Assembly: GCA_028551475.1 (NCBI GenBank)
Contig: CM052356.1
Span: 5,652,001 to 5,716,000 of the forward strand
Direction of reading: 5' to 3'
Source: Casuarina equisetifolia
Lineage: Eukaryota; Streptophyta; Magnoliopsida; Fagales; Casuarinaceae
Length of the DNA stretch: 64,000 nucleotides
This document shows, in pieces, positions 47,551-60,517 of this stretch (positions are counted from its first letter, which is position 1; each line of letters begins with the position of its first letter). A model generated the notes under the pieces. The model saw nothing but the letters and a program-made list of their open reading frames with translations. It did no database searches and had not been told where the DNA came from. The translations under genes and the position numbers were made by a program.

Positions 47551-48735
47551 TGTTTGATGCCAAGTCTTTTCCTTGTAAGTAGAAGTGGAGAAGAAAGTCA
47601 ATGTTGTTTGTGTTATCTTAATGGTAGCCATTTTGATTTATATAAGACATTAGGAGATTGATAAGAGCCCACATTTCCACGCAATAATTTTCTGGGAATA
47701 GCTCAGTTCTATTAAAGCCTAATGCTTGTGATCCATTGATAATTTCCTTTAATAGATGGCAATGGTCTTTGCTTTTGGACGCTAGTGGTCTTGACCAAAC
47801 CGACTTGAGGAGCTCCTATATATCTTGTTTAGTTCTCAATAAAAGTACAACTTGATACTTCACCTAATTGCAAATGGAAGGAGTTCCAATCTATGGAGGA
47901 CTTCTCATGTCCACTATTATATTCCATCGGCGAATATTGTTAAATGTTAGAGAAGATGGAAGCTTTTGTAAGGAAAGCCTATCCATGATGTCTCCTTTCC
48001 ATAGCTTTCATCCATATAGGTATTATATGAGAAAGCATCTTTGTTTTAGATTTATTGGTGCTCAATACTGGATTGAACCAACACTCTAAAATTTTTTTAT
48101 TAGGATTTAACTCTATCTCGTCATTAACCATTTGTCTTTTAGGGGATGTCATGTAATCGAAACATCATTGTCTGCCTTCTGTTTTCTTTTAAGGGAAAGC
48201 CAAAGCTAGAGAACCTGGTTTAGCCTTTGACAGCGTGGCCTGAGCTTTGTAAATGGTCCAAAACATTTACTGGTGATTTGAATTTGACCATAACTCTATA
48301 AGACTTACTCCCAATGTCAATATGAAAACAAAGGAGTGTGGTGGTTGATTTATATTCCAAAACATCATGCCTTTTAATTCATTTTGTGGGTAAGATATCA
48401 GGACAAGGGTTCCATCATGTTTAGGGCATTGAGGCTACCTGTATTACCTGCAAAGCACTAAGAAACTGGCCAAAGATTCTGTCCCCTGCCTCCAGAGTAA
48501 ACCACTGAAGGGAACCAAATAGTGGAATAGAATTTGCTGGTTTATGAAGACGTTCTTCAAGGAAATCTAGTTTGCCATATTCTTGATTAATTAGGGAAAC
48601 CATTTATGAAAAATAAAGAAACAATCAGTACGATCTATTGCCCTAAACAATTTTTATTCCAAGAGCCTCTGTCCTTCTTTGGTGGTAATGGCAATGAACA
48701 AGCTTCTAGACTTCTAAAGACATATTTTTGGGTTA
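47551..48735. repeat. A3 upstream flank, third copy of the A unit flank
   Basis: Homologous to 17384-18596 and 21674-22840, with more substitutions, many of them C-to-T or G-to-A relative to A1/A2. Contains the conserved TATATAAA at 47637-47644. No gene. Confidence 0.8.
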
Positions 48736-50286
48736 TTTTAATTTTTTTTGGGAAAAAAGGAAGGAATTGGGTGTTTTGAACCATTTAGGCTAAGATCTTG
48801 TAATAGGTTCACTTGAGCTCCTAGGTAAATCATAACATTCTTTTGTGGAGTAACGGCAAATCAAACTTCGTATATAAAGTTAAAACAGTTATATTTAATT
48901 AGGATTTTTTTAATCAATATGTGAATTTATTTTTCTAAGAACAAGAGAATACAAATATATGACCATATTCTAGCATTACAAGTTCATTTTAGGAAAGTAA
49001 GTTTAGAAGTTTTCAACTATAATATAACAAATATTCGCCTACCAAAGTTTAATGTTCTTAAGTAAAAATGTTCTCTCATAAATTACTTTCTTAATTCTGG
49101 CTAACAAGATTGATATTTTAATAGCTTTATTTTATAATTATTTTTAGTCTTGTTCAAACTATATTTAGTGGATACATGTTAAGAAAGAAAATTTAAGAAA
49201 TCTCCCAGCCAAATCTTTTAATTTATTAATTTTAATCATCTATTACAATTTAAAATTCTAATCACTTATAATTTTATAAAGACCATGTTAAACAAAAATA
49301 TTTCACCAAATTCGTCTAGTTCAAACATATTAAAAAAAATGGGTGTAACTTGTTTTCAATGAGTGTGACTTATTTTCAACTTGAGACTTATAAAAATTAC
49401 ATATAAATTAATTAAGAGGAGCTATTGAGAATGTACTTTTGTTATAATAGTCCTTTCATGTTGTTTATAAGTATAAAAAAGATAATTTGCAAATAAGGGG
49501 TAATATAATTTTTTTTAATGATGAGCTATTAGAGTGATCAAAGTAAGAGAAAAATTTTTGCAAGTCTATTGGGACATGAAAGTCCTTTGTAGTTTTCCTT
49601 TTTTCTTATGAATATTGTTTGCTGAAATTTTAACTTTTTATTTATACCCCTTTATTGTGGGTTTATTTTGTAAGGGTTAATTTTTTTTTTAATTCAAAAA
49701 ATTGGGATAAGCTCTTATATATAAGGCATAAGGCCTTCTATGCAAAACATGAGACTATAACCCAATTACATTAGGATCACTAACCCTACACCTAAACTAA
49801 TGATCTTCACTTCGGATGCCATTGAGAAGAATTGACTATGGTGAGCACCGACCGCCAGGCTCACTTAGACTCCATCTAGCTAGACTCAAGAAGGAATGAC
49901 TAGGAAGACTTCCTACCAACTCACATGGACCTCACCTTGGCTCCATCAAGAAGGAATGACCAATGGGCCTTTCACCTTGGCTCACTTAGGCTTCACTTTG
50001 AAAACATCAAGAACGAATAATTGGAGGTAGATATGCTTAGTTCACTTACAATTTAACAAGACAAAACCAAGAAAGAATGACCATGACAAGAATTAAAATC
50101 CACTAGGCTTGCTCAAATCACATCCGAAGCTAGGAAATTAGAATGGGTTATGTTAGGCATTTAGCCTAAAACATTATATTTAATCCTCTACAACATTTTG
50201 CTTGTATACTAGGGTAGTATGGGAATTGTAGGATAGAGATAGAATTGGAAATAAGCTCTAAGCAAGAAAGAGCCTAAATCCAAATT
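48736..50286. other. Spacer unique to cassette copy 2
   Basis: AT-rich DNA with no counterpart in the A2-B1 interval, where A homology ends at 22845 and B homology begins at 22869. Contains a degenerate 60-bp tandem repeat (49826-50085). No gene recognised. It may be ancestral spacer lost from copy 1, or an insertion in copy 2. Confidence 0.55.
49826..50085. repeat. Degenerate 60-bp minisatellite
   Basis: An anchor like AAGAAGGAATGAC recurs at about 49826 (GAAGAATTGAC), 49888, 49948, 50009 (AAGAACGAATAAT) and 50069 (AAGAAAGAATGAC), spaced 60-62 bp. Partly conserved CTCAC..TGG..CC text lies between anchors. Five diverged units. Confidence 0.75.
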
Positions 50287-50289
50287 ATT

Positions 50290-50307
50290 GGGGGGGGGGG
50301 GGGGGGG
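50290..50307. repeat. Poly(G) run of 18
   Basis: Eighteen consecutive G at the left edge of cassette copy 2; only six G at the matching place in copy 1 (22872-22877). Confidence 0.85.
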
Positions 50308-50734
50308 TGTTGTAGGTGTACCACACATACTATTGACCATGGCTAAAGGGTTAGGTTTTTCTCCTACCTTTTGTACCCCTATAAGATATGGTTATTATAC
50401 CTCGTATTGTTATTATTAGTAAAATTTATCAAAATATTGTCCGTATTTTTTTTTTCTAAAATGTCGTAAAATAGCTTAGATTGTTCTTCCGTAGTTATAA
50501 AGAAAGAAAATTACACTATACTCCTTATAATGTAAGAATCGTCGTTGGCATACGAAAATAAGATAAAATGACATAAACGATCCCTTCATTCCTTTTTGAC
50601 ACACCAAATATAGGAATCCGTTCTAAAGAAATCTGGCCACCTCTTAATTAGTATACTAATATAATTTTTTTCTATTGAATTTTATTATTCCAAGATTATG
50701 CATATAAGAGAATGGAAAGGTTTGTGCTCTTCTT

Positions 50735-50995
50735 TCATTCTATTTCGGCATCCCAGAAAATGATAACCATTGGGCTTCGAGTCGAATACTTATGAGAGAT
50801 CCATTTCAAATATCCTTAAGCAAACTACTTCTCTCTAAACTCACTACTGTTTTCTCTGACAAAAGTAACGGAGTACGTTTGCTTGTGGTGTGGCTGCTTG
50901 AATGTAAGCTTTTCATGGTTCACAGTAACTATTATGCACTCTAGTGAAATGATTTTCAAAGTGTAGGAGGAGCTGGCCTGAAAGTTAGAAAGTAA
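50735..50995 (-). pseudogene. Subtilase 3'-end relic D2 (C-like)
   Basis: Counterpart of D1: same C-terminal block, ending with a stop at 50735-50737 (MVIIFWDAEIE). Decayed, with nothing beyond the last 80-90 codons. Confidence 0.75.
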
Positions 50996-51109
50996 GAATA
51001 GGATAAACTTGAGAGAGAAAATATTGTATCACTTTGATTTAGTGTAATAATCAACATATTTTCAATATAGTTTTATAAGGAGAATACAATACATAATTAA
51101 TGCAGAAAC

Positions 51110-51660
51110 AAGAAAATCATTTGTCTTGAGATACAAAAACCACATGTTAACTTGCGATCATCTTGATTGCCCACCCAACAAGCATCGGAGTATGCATTGA
51201 TGGTGGTGGCAAGGCTTTTTGTAAATTATCTTGCAGTGTTAATAAGGAATCTTAATATACATTTGAAAAAAGTCCAATATATTTGGTTGAAGTATGCATG
51301 TATTGACATACAATGTTGATTGCATAAGTAATATGAAGCCTTATAATTGCAAGATATTGGAGTGAACCAATAACGTTTTGGTATAGTGTAGGATTCAAAT
51401 ATGGTTCTCCACTAGTAATGAAGGGAGGATGTGTTGTTGTACAAGGGGTGAATACACCAGGTGTGATTTAGATGACATACAAAATGTGGGTTGTTAGTGT
51501 CAATGAAATTTTGTGGTTGATTCATATATATGTCTCTATTGAGATAGCAATGTAGAAACACATTTTTGACATCTAATTTTTTGATGATCTAATTGTCTGT
51601 ATACATCAATTTAATAATTATGCATATTGTCCTTTTACGTTTGCAAGTGATTGAAAAATT
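51110..51660 (-). mobile_element. Decayed copia RT/RNase H relic, copy 2
   Basis: Counterpart of 23690-24650 with about 360 bp deleted between GTGTGATTTA and GATGACATAC (around 51470). The same copia blocks are recognisable on the minus strand in broken frames. Confidence 0.65.
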
Positions 51661-52569
51661 TGCAAGTGACCATTCTAAGTTTTGTTCTCTAGTCAATTTA
51701 CTGGGGTCATAGAGAGAAAAAGTAGTTTGTTAAATTACCCAAATTGTTGAAGCTAAATAACATAAAGTTGCATTATATTTCATTTTATCCTAGTGAAAGT
51801 AGCTCTTTGGTAAAATAAATCTGGGATAATCCTAAACCATATAAAGTCATGTTTTTCTTCATTAATTATCGTTGATTGCTTGTTGTTTATTTTATTTTAT
51901 TTTATTTTATTTTAGTGGTTTTTTTCTTGGTTTGATGTTTAACTGTTTTTATTTCTCAGCAACCTAATATAGAAGTCAAAGACACATAATATGAGGGACA
52001 TCAACTTTCTATCGATGAAAGGAACTTTCAATAGAGTACTTGTACTTGGGTATTGCTTGGTAGACTATTAATCAAGTAGGTTAGGACCTAAGTTCTAAAT
52101 TTTGGAGTTCTTCTATATATACAATTGCGAACGTCAACGAATGAGCCCCAAGGTAATAAATGGTTTCATTTTCTCATATAAATTTAATGATTTTGTTTTT
52201 CATTCATATTGCTACTTTAAACTAATATGGTGAGTTTATCTGGGATGATATTGATGTTTGATTATTGTGGATGGACCATCATTCTTGATGATGTTAATAA
52301 TTGCTAGAGCTCTATTATTATTAGAATGATGGAGGGTACAATTGAAGAACGAAAAAAGAAAAAAGAAAAAACACAATTTGAAGACAAAAAAGCAAGTGAA
52401 ATACTGAAATAGCCAACAACAGCTCAAATAACAGAGGAGTTTAAACTTAAATCTTCGGGCATACAAATGCATACCAACCTTCAGACTGGCGCATAATTTC
52501 CTTCTGTTGTTTATTTATTCATTCCCCATCATTTTTATTCTTGTGGTAGAAGGTACTGGTTGGTTTCTC
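51661..52569. other. B2 3' flank, no gene seen
   Basis: Near-copy of 24651-25677, with an expanded (TTTTA)n stretch near 51885-51912. Probable B2 3' untranslated region at the right end. Confidence 0.5.
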
Positions 52570-54849
52570 TCATTCAAACAAGACCGATATTGGAGTTCTC
52601 ACGGAGTGCTTATCAGAAACCCAGCGGATAAAACCCTGAGAAAAAGATTGGTTAGCCGGACCACTACCCGGGAAGAAGTCCACCGTGTAACTTATCTTCT
52701 GGTTCACCTCTGTGAATGTTATCGTTGATGGTCCGACACCCATCCCTTCCAGCCCTTTTGGAAGAAAAAGTTCAGCAGTGTAAGATGAATTAGCGGGGCC
52801 AACATTTGTCACCGTCCGTGAGTAACTCTGAGCAGAAGACCCCATTATTAATGAAAAGGAAGGATAATTTAGTTGTGCTTCAGGTATGCTTGTTACTTCT
52901 GAGCACTTCACCCCCGGTTGTTGCACAATAATTCCCACCTGCTCATCTGTGTAATTCAAACCACATAAATAAGGAATATAATCATCAGGTTGAAGATCAT
53001 AAACAAGCCCCGGATCATTAGCTTTGGATGGGTTAACATGGCCAGCACCAATGGCGAAGATGTCCGCTGGAAGAAGTCTTTCGTCAAGGATGGGCTGTCC
53101 TCCAATGTTTAGTAAATCGGCTGTGGTCATGATGGCAGACTTAATGGCAGCTGGCGACCACTCGGGGTGGGAATTTTTGAGCAAAGCAGCAATGCCACCA
53201 AGGTGAGGGCATGACATTGATGTGCCAGAGATAACATTGAATGTTGGTTTCCCACTCGTATCATTGTCCAAAGGGAAAGGCCACGCTGCTACAATGTTTA
53301 CACCAGGTCCAATGATGTCTGGCTTCAGAATTCCTGGGCTTGTTACACTTGGGCCTCTGGAAGAAAAGGAGGCAACTGCTGGAGACGATGTATCTCCGAT
53401 TATAGTTCCTTTAAATGAGATAGTAGCTGTTGGCATTGAGGTTGAGTTTATGTAGGCTTTGATTTTCAACCCATCAATGTTGCTGATATGTGTAGCAGGA
53501 AGTACGTGAGCATCAGCTAATGTACTATACCCATCAAGTTCATCGTTCATAAGAATCATAGCAGCTCCACCGGCAAGTGAAACTGTTATACCTTTCTCGA
53601 TTCTTCCAAATTGCCCTCCTCTCTCACACAACACTACCTTTCCTTTCACATCAATGCCACTCAATGAATCCGGAGCACAATAAGCAGATGATATGTTACC
53701 ATTTGCGCCTGCATAAACCAAAGGCAACAACATTGGACTGAAATCATGAGGTTGGAAAAGGGATTCACCGTCGTATTCTTCGCCATTTCCGAGCACTGCT
53801 GTTGCTTTTATTTTTCTATCAATTGTGCTTGCTCCAACTGTGAGGATCCATGGAGCCTCATTCGATAGAGTGATATATTCGGGACCAGAATTCCCTGCAG
53901 AACAACTGACAAAAATTCCATTTTTGATTGCACCAAATGTACCCACTGCAATGCTATCTTCAAAGAAAGGAAGAGGAGTTCCACCAATTGACATGGAAAT
54001 CACATCAACACCATCCTCAACAGCAGCGTCAAGGGCAGCTAACATGTCACTTTCAGCACAACCATCTTCGTAACATACCTTGTACAGCGCCAAGTGCGCA
54101 TAAGGTGCCATGCCTGCTGCCGTACCATTAGCATTTCCGAGGGCACTAGCATTGTTTACAAAATTTCCAGCTGCCGTGCTAGCAGTGTGAGTGCCATGCC
54201 CTTCGGTGTCAGTTGGTGGAGCTCCAACTATTTCCCTTCCTTTTCTGAAGGCTTTTGCACCAATTAGTTTGTTGTTACAAACTGTTGCGTTGAATTCACA
54301 CTTCCCTTTCCATTTAGCTGGAGGTGGAGGCACGTCTTCATCGCTAAACGAAGGATGATCAGGGAATACTCCGGTGTCCAAGAGTCCAATGATGACACCC
54401 TTGCCAAAGTTTGTTCCTTTCCACAGCCCCATATTCGTGTGCAAACCTAGGAAGTTTGGAGTATGAGTTGTATGCAAGGGCAAAATGCGTTCCTGTCGTG
54501 CCAAAATGAACCCATCCTGCACCTCCATCGCCTTCACTTCATCGGCTGTCAATCTTGCTGCAAAACCAGTAATCACATTTTTGTAGGAGTAAACCATCCG
54601 TGCTTGTTGGCTTGAGCTTCTATGAGGCAAAGGTAAAAATGATTGATACCAACTATCCAAATCTTTTGGTTCCATTGTGATTTGGCCCTGTGGCTTCTTG
54701 ACGTGAACAATGTAAGTTTGTAAGCCACTCTGCTTCCGATCTTGCTCACTGATATCTTGAGCCATTGTTGGTGAGAGACTAAGGATGCAAAGAAGACAAA
54801 GAAGAGATATAATCCCAACTATTTGGACGATTCCACACAAGTTCTCCAT
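52570..54849 (-). CDS. Subtilisin-like serine protease B2 (P69-like clade), intronless
   Basis: Secreted subtilase of 759 aa from the ATG at 54849 ([10 protein letters not shown]), the same length as B1. Signal peptide, I9 propeptide, S8 peptidase with PA insert, fn3-like end. Catalytic residues by B1 numbering are D158, H218, N320 and S544 with intact LDTG, GHGTH, AGNSGP and GTSMSCPH motifs. Differences from B1 seen by reading both: Q38R, M255L, T335I, S370F, L387S, E413Q, I414F, Y457N, A489S, L520V, S559N; the last about 200 residues are identical. The upstream frame stays open through a shorter Ser-Thr repeat to a TTG, but the TATA box 58 bp away supports the chosen start. Probably a functional duplicate of B1. 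Confidence 0.93.
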   Translation of the reverse strand: MENLCGIVQIVGIISLLCLLCILSLSPTMAQDISEQDRKQSGLQTYIVHVKKPQGQITMEPKDLDSWYQSFLPLPHRSSSQQARMVYSYKNVITGFAARLTADEVKAMEVQDGFILARQERILPLHTTHTPNFLGLHTNMGLWKGTNFGKGVIIGLLDTGVFPDHPSFSDEDVPPPPAKWKGKCEFNATVCNNKLIGAKAFRKGREIVGAPPTDTEGHGTHTASTAAGNFVNNASALGNANGTAAGMAPYAHLALYKVCYEDGCAESDMLAALDAAVEDGVDVISMSIGGTPLPFFEDSIAVGTFGAIKNGIFVSCSAGNSGPEYITLSNEAPWILTVGASTIDRKIKATAVLGNGEEYDGESLFQPHDFSPMLLPLVYAGANGNISSAYCAPDSLSGIDVKGKVVLCERGGQFGRIEKGITVSLAGGAAMILMNDELDGYSTLADAHVLPATHISNIDGLKIKAYINSTSMPTATISFKGTIIGDTSSPAVASFSSRGPSVTSPGILKPDIIGPGVNIVAAWPFPLDNDTSGKPTFNVISGTSMSCPHLGGIAALLKNSHPEWSPAAIKSAIMTTADLLNIGGQPILDERLLPADIFAIGAGHVNPSKANDPGLVYDLQPDDYIPYLCGLNYTDEQVGIIVQQPGVKCSEVTSIPEAQLNYPSFSLIMGSSAQSYSRTVTNVGPANSSYTAELFLPKGLEGMGVGPSTITFTEVNQKISYTVDFFPGSGPANQSFSQGFIRWVSDKHSVRTPISVLFE

Positions 54850-54862
54850 TGTAAAAGAACTA

Positions 54863-54880
54863 GTGCTAGTGCTTGTGCTT
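54863..54880. repeat. GTGCTA/T hexanucleotide repeat, 3 units, in the B2 leader
   Basis: Counterpart of the 8-unit repeat at 27971-28018. Accounts for most of the shorter TATA-to-ATG distance in B2. Confidence 0.9.
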
Positions 54881-54906
54881 TGCATCATCTCCTTCCCATT
54901 CACATG

Positions 54907-54914
54907 TATATATA
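54907..54914 (-). promoter_or_regulatory. TATA box of subtilase B2
   Basis: TATATATA on the minus strand, 58 bp before the ATG, against 86 bp in B1. Confidence 0.65.
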
Positions 54915-56685
54915 GTTGGTAGAACAAGAGAGGGTTGTGAGACAAAAGATTTATGGGTGTGCTAGATCTGTTGTCGTAGAGTTTGTTGATGGAGATTTTG
55001 AGGTCATCTTGCTGGGACTTGTTTGGCAGTTGTTTTGACTTTTTGACTTTGTTGCCTTAAAAGAAATTTGAAGGCATGGGACGGCTCTTCTAGGTTCCTG
55101 CTGTCCTTTGGTTAAAATTAAAACAGCGATAAACCTTATGCCCTTTCGACTTTTATGTGAACTTTAGAGGCTTATTCTGCTGCCTCTCTGATGCTATGCC
55201 CTTTTGGCTTTTATATGAACTAAAGCCGATTATGGCTACTTCTTTCGATGCAAAAATTTTGGTTTACAATCTATTGATTCGCCCTTGAGAAAAATATTAG
55301 AATAGTTTAAGTCAGTTCTTATAACTTAACATTTTAAACTCCAATACAAAATTTGAGAATAGGAAGAGTCAATATTTATTCGAAAATCAATTACTATGAG
55401 GAAGTGGGTTTTCTTGGGGATGATATTAGTTATGATCACTAAAAAAAAGACTGGTGTATGTTGATATGATGGAATTTATGGCTTGTTAATTGCCATGTAA
55501 AATTCATGGACTTTAGCTACTTTAGCCATTTGATTTTTAGATCTTTTTGTTATCCATTCCCATATTGTTTATAGTTTGCTGTGTTTACTTGCAACTTGAT
55601 ATACTATTTTGCTAGGAATCCTTTACTTGGAGAACTCCATATAGATATCTTAGGTCATTCTTTTATCTCTAGACAATTTATGCCTTCATAAATGCAAAAA
55701 GACAAAAGATGTTACACTAAAATTTACTCTGTATAATAGGTGGTTTACTAATTCAAGCAAATATATTAACAAAACATGTCAAATAAGTAATAAGTATGAT
55801 TTTAAGGAAATCAACATTGAAATTCACATTTTATGTATTGGCTCAACAATTTCAACTCACAATATTGTGAGTATGACAACTATCTCTTTGTCTTTCTATC
55901 TCCTACACATATTAAGAGTATGTATAAGAAAATAACCTTTATTTTACACTTGATCTTTCTTTTCATATGGCTCCATGTAAGGGGGAGTAGTCCATACTTA
56001 TGGCATCATTCATGTGCTAACTAACAACTTATTTATTATGATGATCTTTTCAACATATTTTTGCCACCCTTATATATACTTTCATACTTTTCATTTCTTT
56101 AGAATATGTAATGGGATGTGAATCTTATACTAATAATTTTTATTATAAAATCCCATGATTATTTGTGTGTGGTTAGAAGAATCATGATTATTTTAATCTA
56201 CTTGATATCCATTTTGTGTGCAGTTGTTTTACTATGAACTAATATGGGAGAACTATGCATTATTGAGGGGAATGATAGTAAACTCATAAGATATTATTGT
56301 TTTATATATGATTTTGATGATTGACAAGACGGGAATTATTTGGAAAATAATTTTTGCAAATAGAATTTTGTGTCATAATGTAAATAAATATAAGGTTATT
56401 ATTTATAATTTTTATTGTAAAATAAACATTATACTTAATTTTATATTCACATTTTGGGAATAAATTTTTATTTTCCTATTCTCATAATGAGTTAGCTCAT
56501 GTGTTGTTCAAAGATTTTTCTTTATGGGCTAAATGATGCTTGTTGAAAATTGGTGAGTTGTAGTTGGGCCTGAGATTAAAGTCTGTAATGTATTAATTTA
56601 ATGGGCCACAATCTTGTTGAGTCCTAATGGAATCCTTAAATGAAACAATGTGTTTCCTTATTACTTTGTATTCTTCATGCATAAG

Positions 56686-56730
<45 letters not shown>

Positions 56731-59193
56731 TTTCTATTCACTCATGATCAAACTCTTTTTCTCTTCACTCTCATGTCAACCTCACACAAAGGTTGGATTT
56801 TTTGACAAATTGCAATGGAAAGATTAGGGGTAGCTTTTAAAACATTGCGGATTTCATTCTACCAATAACTTTTAACTTGTTGAAGTGTTTTCTTGTAGAA
56901 AAATGTTAGAACAATTTTTGCACAATGAGAGCTTGAAAGTTTGAACAATGAAAGCATATTTGATCATCTTATACTCAATCATTTTTCATGAATTATAGTT
57001 CATTTAATCCTTTAAGGAAGCACAGTTTCATTTGCATCTCTTTCTTTATTTTTTGTTGTAAATCATGACTAGGCTTTTAGTTTGAACTTTCAATTACTGT
57101 TTATGACACTAGTCACTTTGAAACTTTGTCTGTGATTGGAAGCTAAGTCTCTAATTAATCTCTGTGTTCATCAAGCATACCTTTACACTTAAATGTTTGT
57201 TTTAGATTGGTGAGTTTTGCTGGAGAAATTGATATATTATATGAAATCTTGAAGCTCATAATTTTTTGGATAGACTTGATACTTTTATGCTTGATTATGG
57301 TAATATGCTTAAACTAGATCTCTTAACACCTTCTTGAATATTCTATAATGCGGTTACATTGACATTTTATTGATAAAGAATGTTATAAGCATTTGTTCTT
57401 GATTTAATATCATTTAAAGATCATGTATTTGAGAACATATTTATTTGATTACTCATTTTACATACTTAACTTTCATTCTTATTAACCCATGTATGTGCTT
57501 TTTAAGGTGATTTTCACTAATAGCTTGTTCAACAATGTATACACTCAAATTGTTCAAGAAATAGCTTGCATATTTGTGTGCCTATCTTATATCATTTATC
57601 CAACCATACATGATAAGCTGATTGTTATGTAGAAAGATATGCCTAAGTTTATCATCATAACTTGTTGTCCAAATAGTCACAAGAGGGGTGATATTTGAAG
57701 ATAAATTCACATCATTTGTATTGCTTAGTGTTAGAGATTTTAAGTTGTATATTTTTATACTAGCACTCATAAGAGGTTGAAAGTGAAATTTAAATCTTTA
57801 TTAATCCCTTAAAGTTTATTTGGGGTGTGGGGACACCTGTGTATGTTGAGGTTGCAGAGACCTATTTGCTTATGATCACAAGATGTATAGTTGTTGTGAT
57901 TGAAAAAATTCCCAAGAATAGGAATTTGTACTTGGGTGGCATACACCTATTGTAGTACATGTAAGCATAATAGGAATCCTCTTAATTGGTTTGATCAAGA
58001 GAAAGGTGGAGATATATGTATTGTTGAACCATCCTTAAAACAATCATATGCTTGTATATTTGATTGCTTGTGTAGTTGATTGAGATAAATTTATATTAGG
58101 TGAAAAATTATACACGGTTAATTTTAAGAAAATAAAAAAAGGACTTAAATAGGTTGAATCCTAATTCACCCCCTTTTAAATTGCCTAATATTTACAATTA
58201 TCTTCCGTAACACCCACCAAGTATTGTTTTTAAGGAACTAGGACAAACCTTCATGTGCTTATATTGTTTACCACCCTAGATATTGTGTTATGGGCATCTA
58301 CTCTCTATGCTTATCATATGATATGCTTATCATTTGTCCACTACATATCATATGTTGTTATGCTATTTGTTGCATGCTTGTGTTGTTATACCTTCATTGT
58401 ATTATCTATCAACTTCGTGCTCCCATTACAACTTGATACATATTTTTTACTACCTTATGCTTCACAAGTATACATTGCTGGTAGAATGTTGGCTGATCTA
58501 TCCTTTTTTGAATTTTGATGAAAACGGGGGAGAAATATGAGATATGAAAAGATGAATTATTTGACATGAAAAACAGGAAGAGATATGAAAGCATTTAGAT
58601 TTTTTTAAAAAAAAATCATAATTTTCCTCGACATTGTTTTCATCATAATAAAAAAGGGAAAGATTGTTAGATTATGTGAATAACATTTTTTGTGATGATC
58701 TTATTAGCATAATATTCATTGAGTTACATTGAATTAATCTTTCTATGATGGCATTAAAATTAAATATTTCTCATGGTGATATTCATCTATATTATGGGAA
58801 TATTACATTAATGGTCTAGTGGAAATATTTATGTGGGGATATTTATATGCGTTATTTGGACCTCTTACCTTAAGCTTCATATTTTCGGGTCCAACTATGA
58901 GAAAGCTTATTGCTGATGAGACCCGGCTTGAGTGGTTATATTCTAATCCAGTTTGGAGGCCTGGCCTGTGAAGCTTGTGACCCAAAAAGCTGAAGCTTGA
59001 AGCTCTTATGAGTAAGTATGGCCTAGCCTGCGCACCTGTCAAGCTCGTGTTAGAAGCTCATTCCAACGCGAAAGGAGGAAGAGATCGGCTTGGCGAAAGG
59101 ATTAATGAAAGTAACGAAACAACACCGTGAGGGAGAACTCGCCAGAATATCTCGAACATTGTCTCCCTAGTTTGTAGACGCGGAGGGTTTGAT

Positions 59194-59224
<31 letters not shown>

Positions 59225-60182
59225 GATTCAAATGGTCGAATGTCAGAATTTGTCAAGATTGATAGGCAACGGTCGAAGCATCAAATTAGCCGGAGTTTTT
59301 AGCTCGTTGGAAACAAGAGGTTTTAAAAAGAAAGAAGGCTCGAAAGAACGGTAAAGAAAAAGGAGAACTTTTAACGTGCTGTGTAAAATCTCTCCAAGCT
59401 TGAGCAAGTTTGCTACTCTCATCTTAATCTTAAATCTATTGAGCTAACTATTGCACTCTTGTTGATATGTTGCTCAAATAGCTGAAAATATTGTTAATTT
59501 GATTTAAATTGATCTGAACTTAGAAAATCTAGAACTACATCACATTTATCATTTGGTAATCCATTTGCCGGGAGTCGAGAATCAATCGTTCGAAACTTTT
59601 CTTTCCTCTTTGGAGGGTAAAATTGAAAGTTATTATGAATATATGATTTTATTTATTTAAACATGAGATAATACAAATGTTTAGGGATATATCTTAGCAT
59701 CATCAGCTCATTTAAGAGAAAACTAAGGTTTAAATCCTCACATAACAAAACATTCACCTTAAATTGTCTTTTTTATGTTGTCTATAAATATAAAAATGAT
59801 AATATAATATATAAGAAATAAAATAATAATTTTTGCACTGATAGTTTCTCTCCTGTTCTTCATAAATACAATATTTTAGTAAAATCAAGTGCGGACATGT
59901 TATTTGGTGAGTTGTGAGTGATAAAAGCGAGAAAAAAAAAACTAGGGAGAAAATTCGCCTGCAACTATTGATGGGTTATGCTGATGAAAACTTGCAAAAT
60001 GAAGCATGTACTTGCAGCGATGATCCTAAGCAACCTGTAATGCCAAAATCATTGTCACCATACAAAATATCATAAAATAACGTTAATGAGCCTTTTCACT
60101 CTTTTCTAACACACCAAACAGAAATCCCATCTTAAGGAAAACGACAATTTGCCTCCTCTCAATCAGTGTACTAATATAAGAA
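54915..60182. other. Long B2 upstream flank without a recognised gene
   Basis: Counterpart of 28051-33179. Contains the (CT)n runs at 56688-56726 and about 59195-59221 and the same possible decayed copia LTR region (about 56290-58690). Carries about 220 bp near 59550-59770 that copy 1 lacks. No open frame with known motifs. Confidence 0.45.
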
Positions 60183-60517
60183 TTCTATTTTCTTTTTCAT
60201 TAAATTTTATAAAGCCAAGACAATACATACACAGTTGAAAATTATTAAAGTGTGAGAGTTCATTCCAAAATTTTCTGAAACTTAAAAGTATTAGGTAAGA
60301 AAATATCATTATTTATAAGTTCAAAAATCTATCTTCACACTTTTAGTGTGAAACAACACTTATCTTTAACATTTTCCTTATTTGCATACTAATACAAGTA
60401 TTGCAAGTAGACTGAACCCAACTTTGGGGCGTGGGAGTATATGAAGTGGAGGCCTTTGATATCATATTATGGTATGGTAACAAGATAACATGGGGATAGG
60501 AGTGTTTTTCACTACTC
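60183..60517. other. C2 3' flank, largely deleted from cassette copy 1
   Basis: About 300 bp (60183-60480) with no match in copy 1, where the truncated Athila-like LTR starts instead. Sequence from 60482 is present in both copies. No gene. Confidence 0.6.

Larger units (their letters stand above)
50287..60182. repeat. Segmental duplication, cassette copy 2 (D2-B2 region)
   Basis: Direct repeat of 22869-33179. It differs by indels, including a deletion of about 360 bp in the copia relic and about 220 bp extra near 59550-59770. It continues without interruption into the C2 pseudogene, unlike copy 1. Confidence 0.92.
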
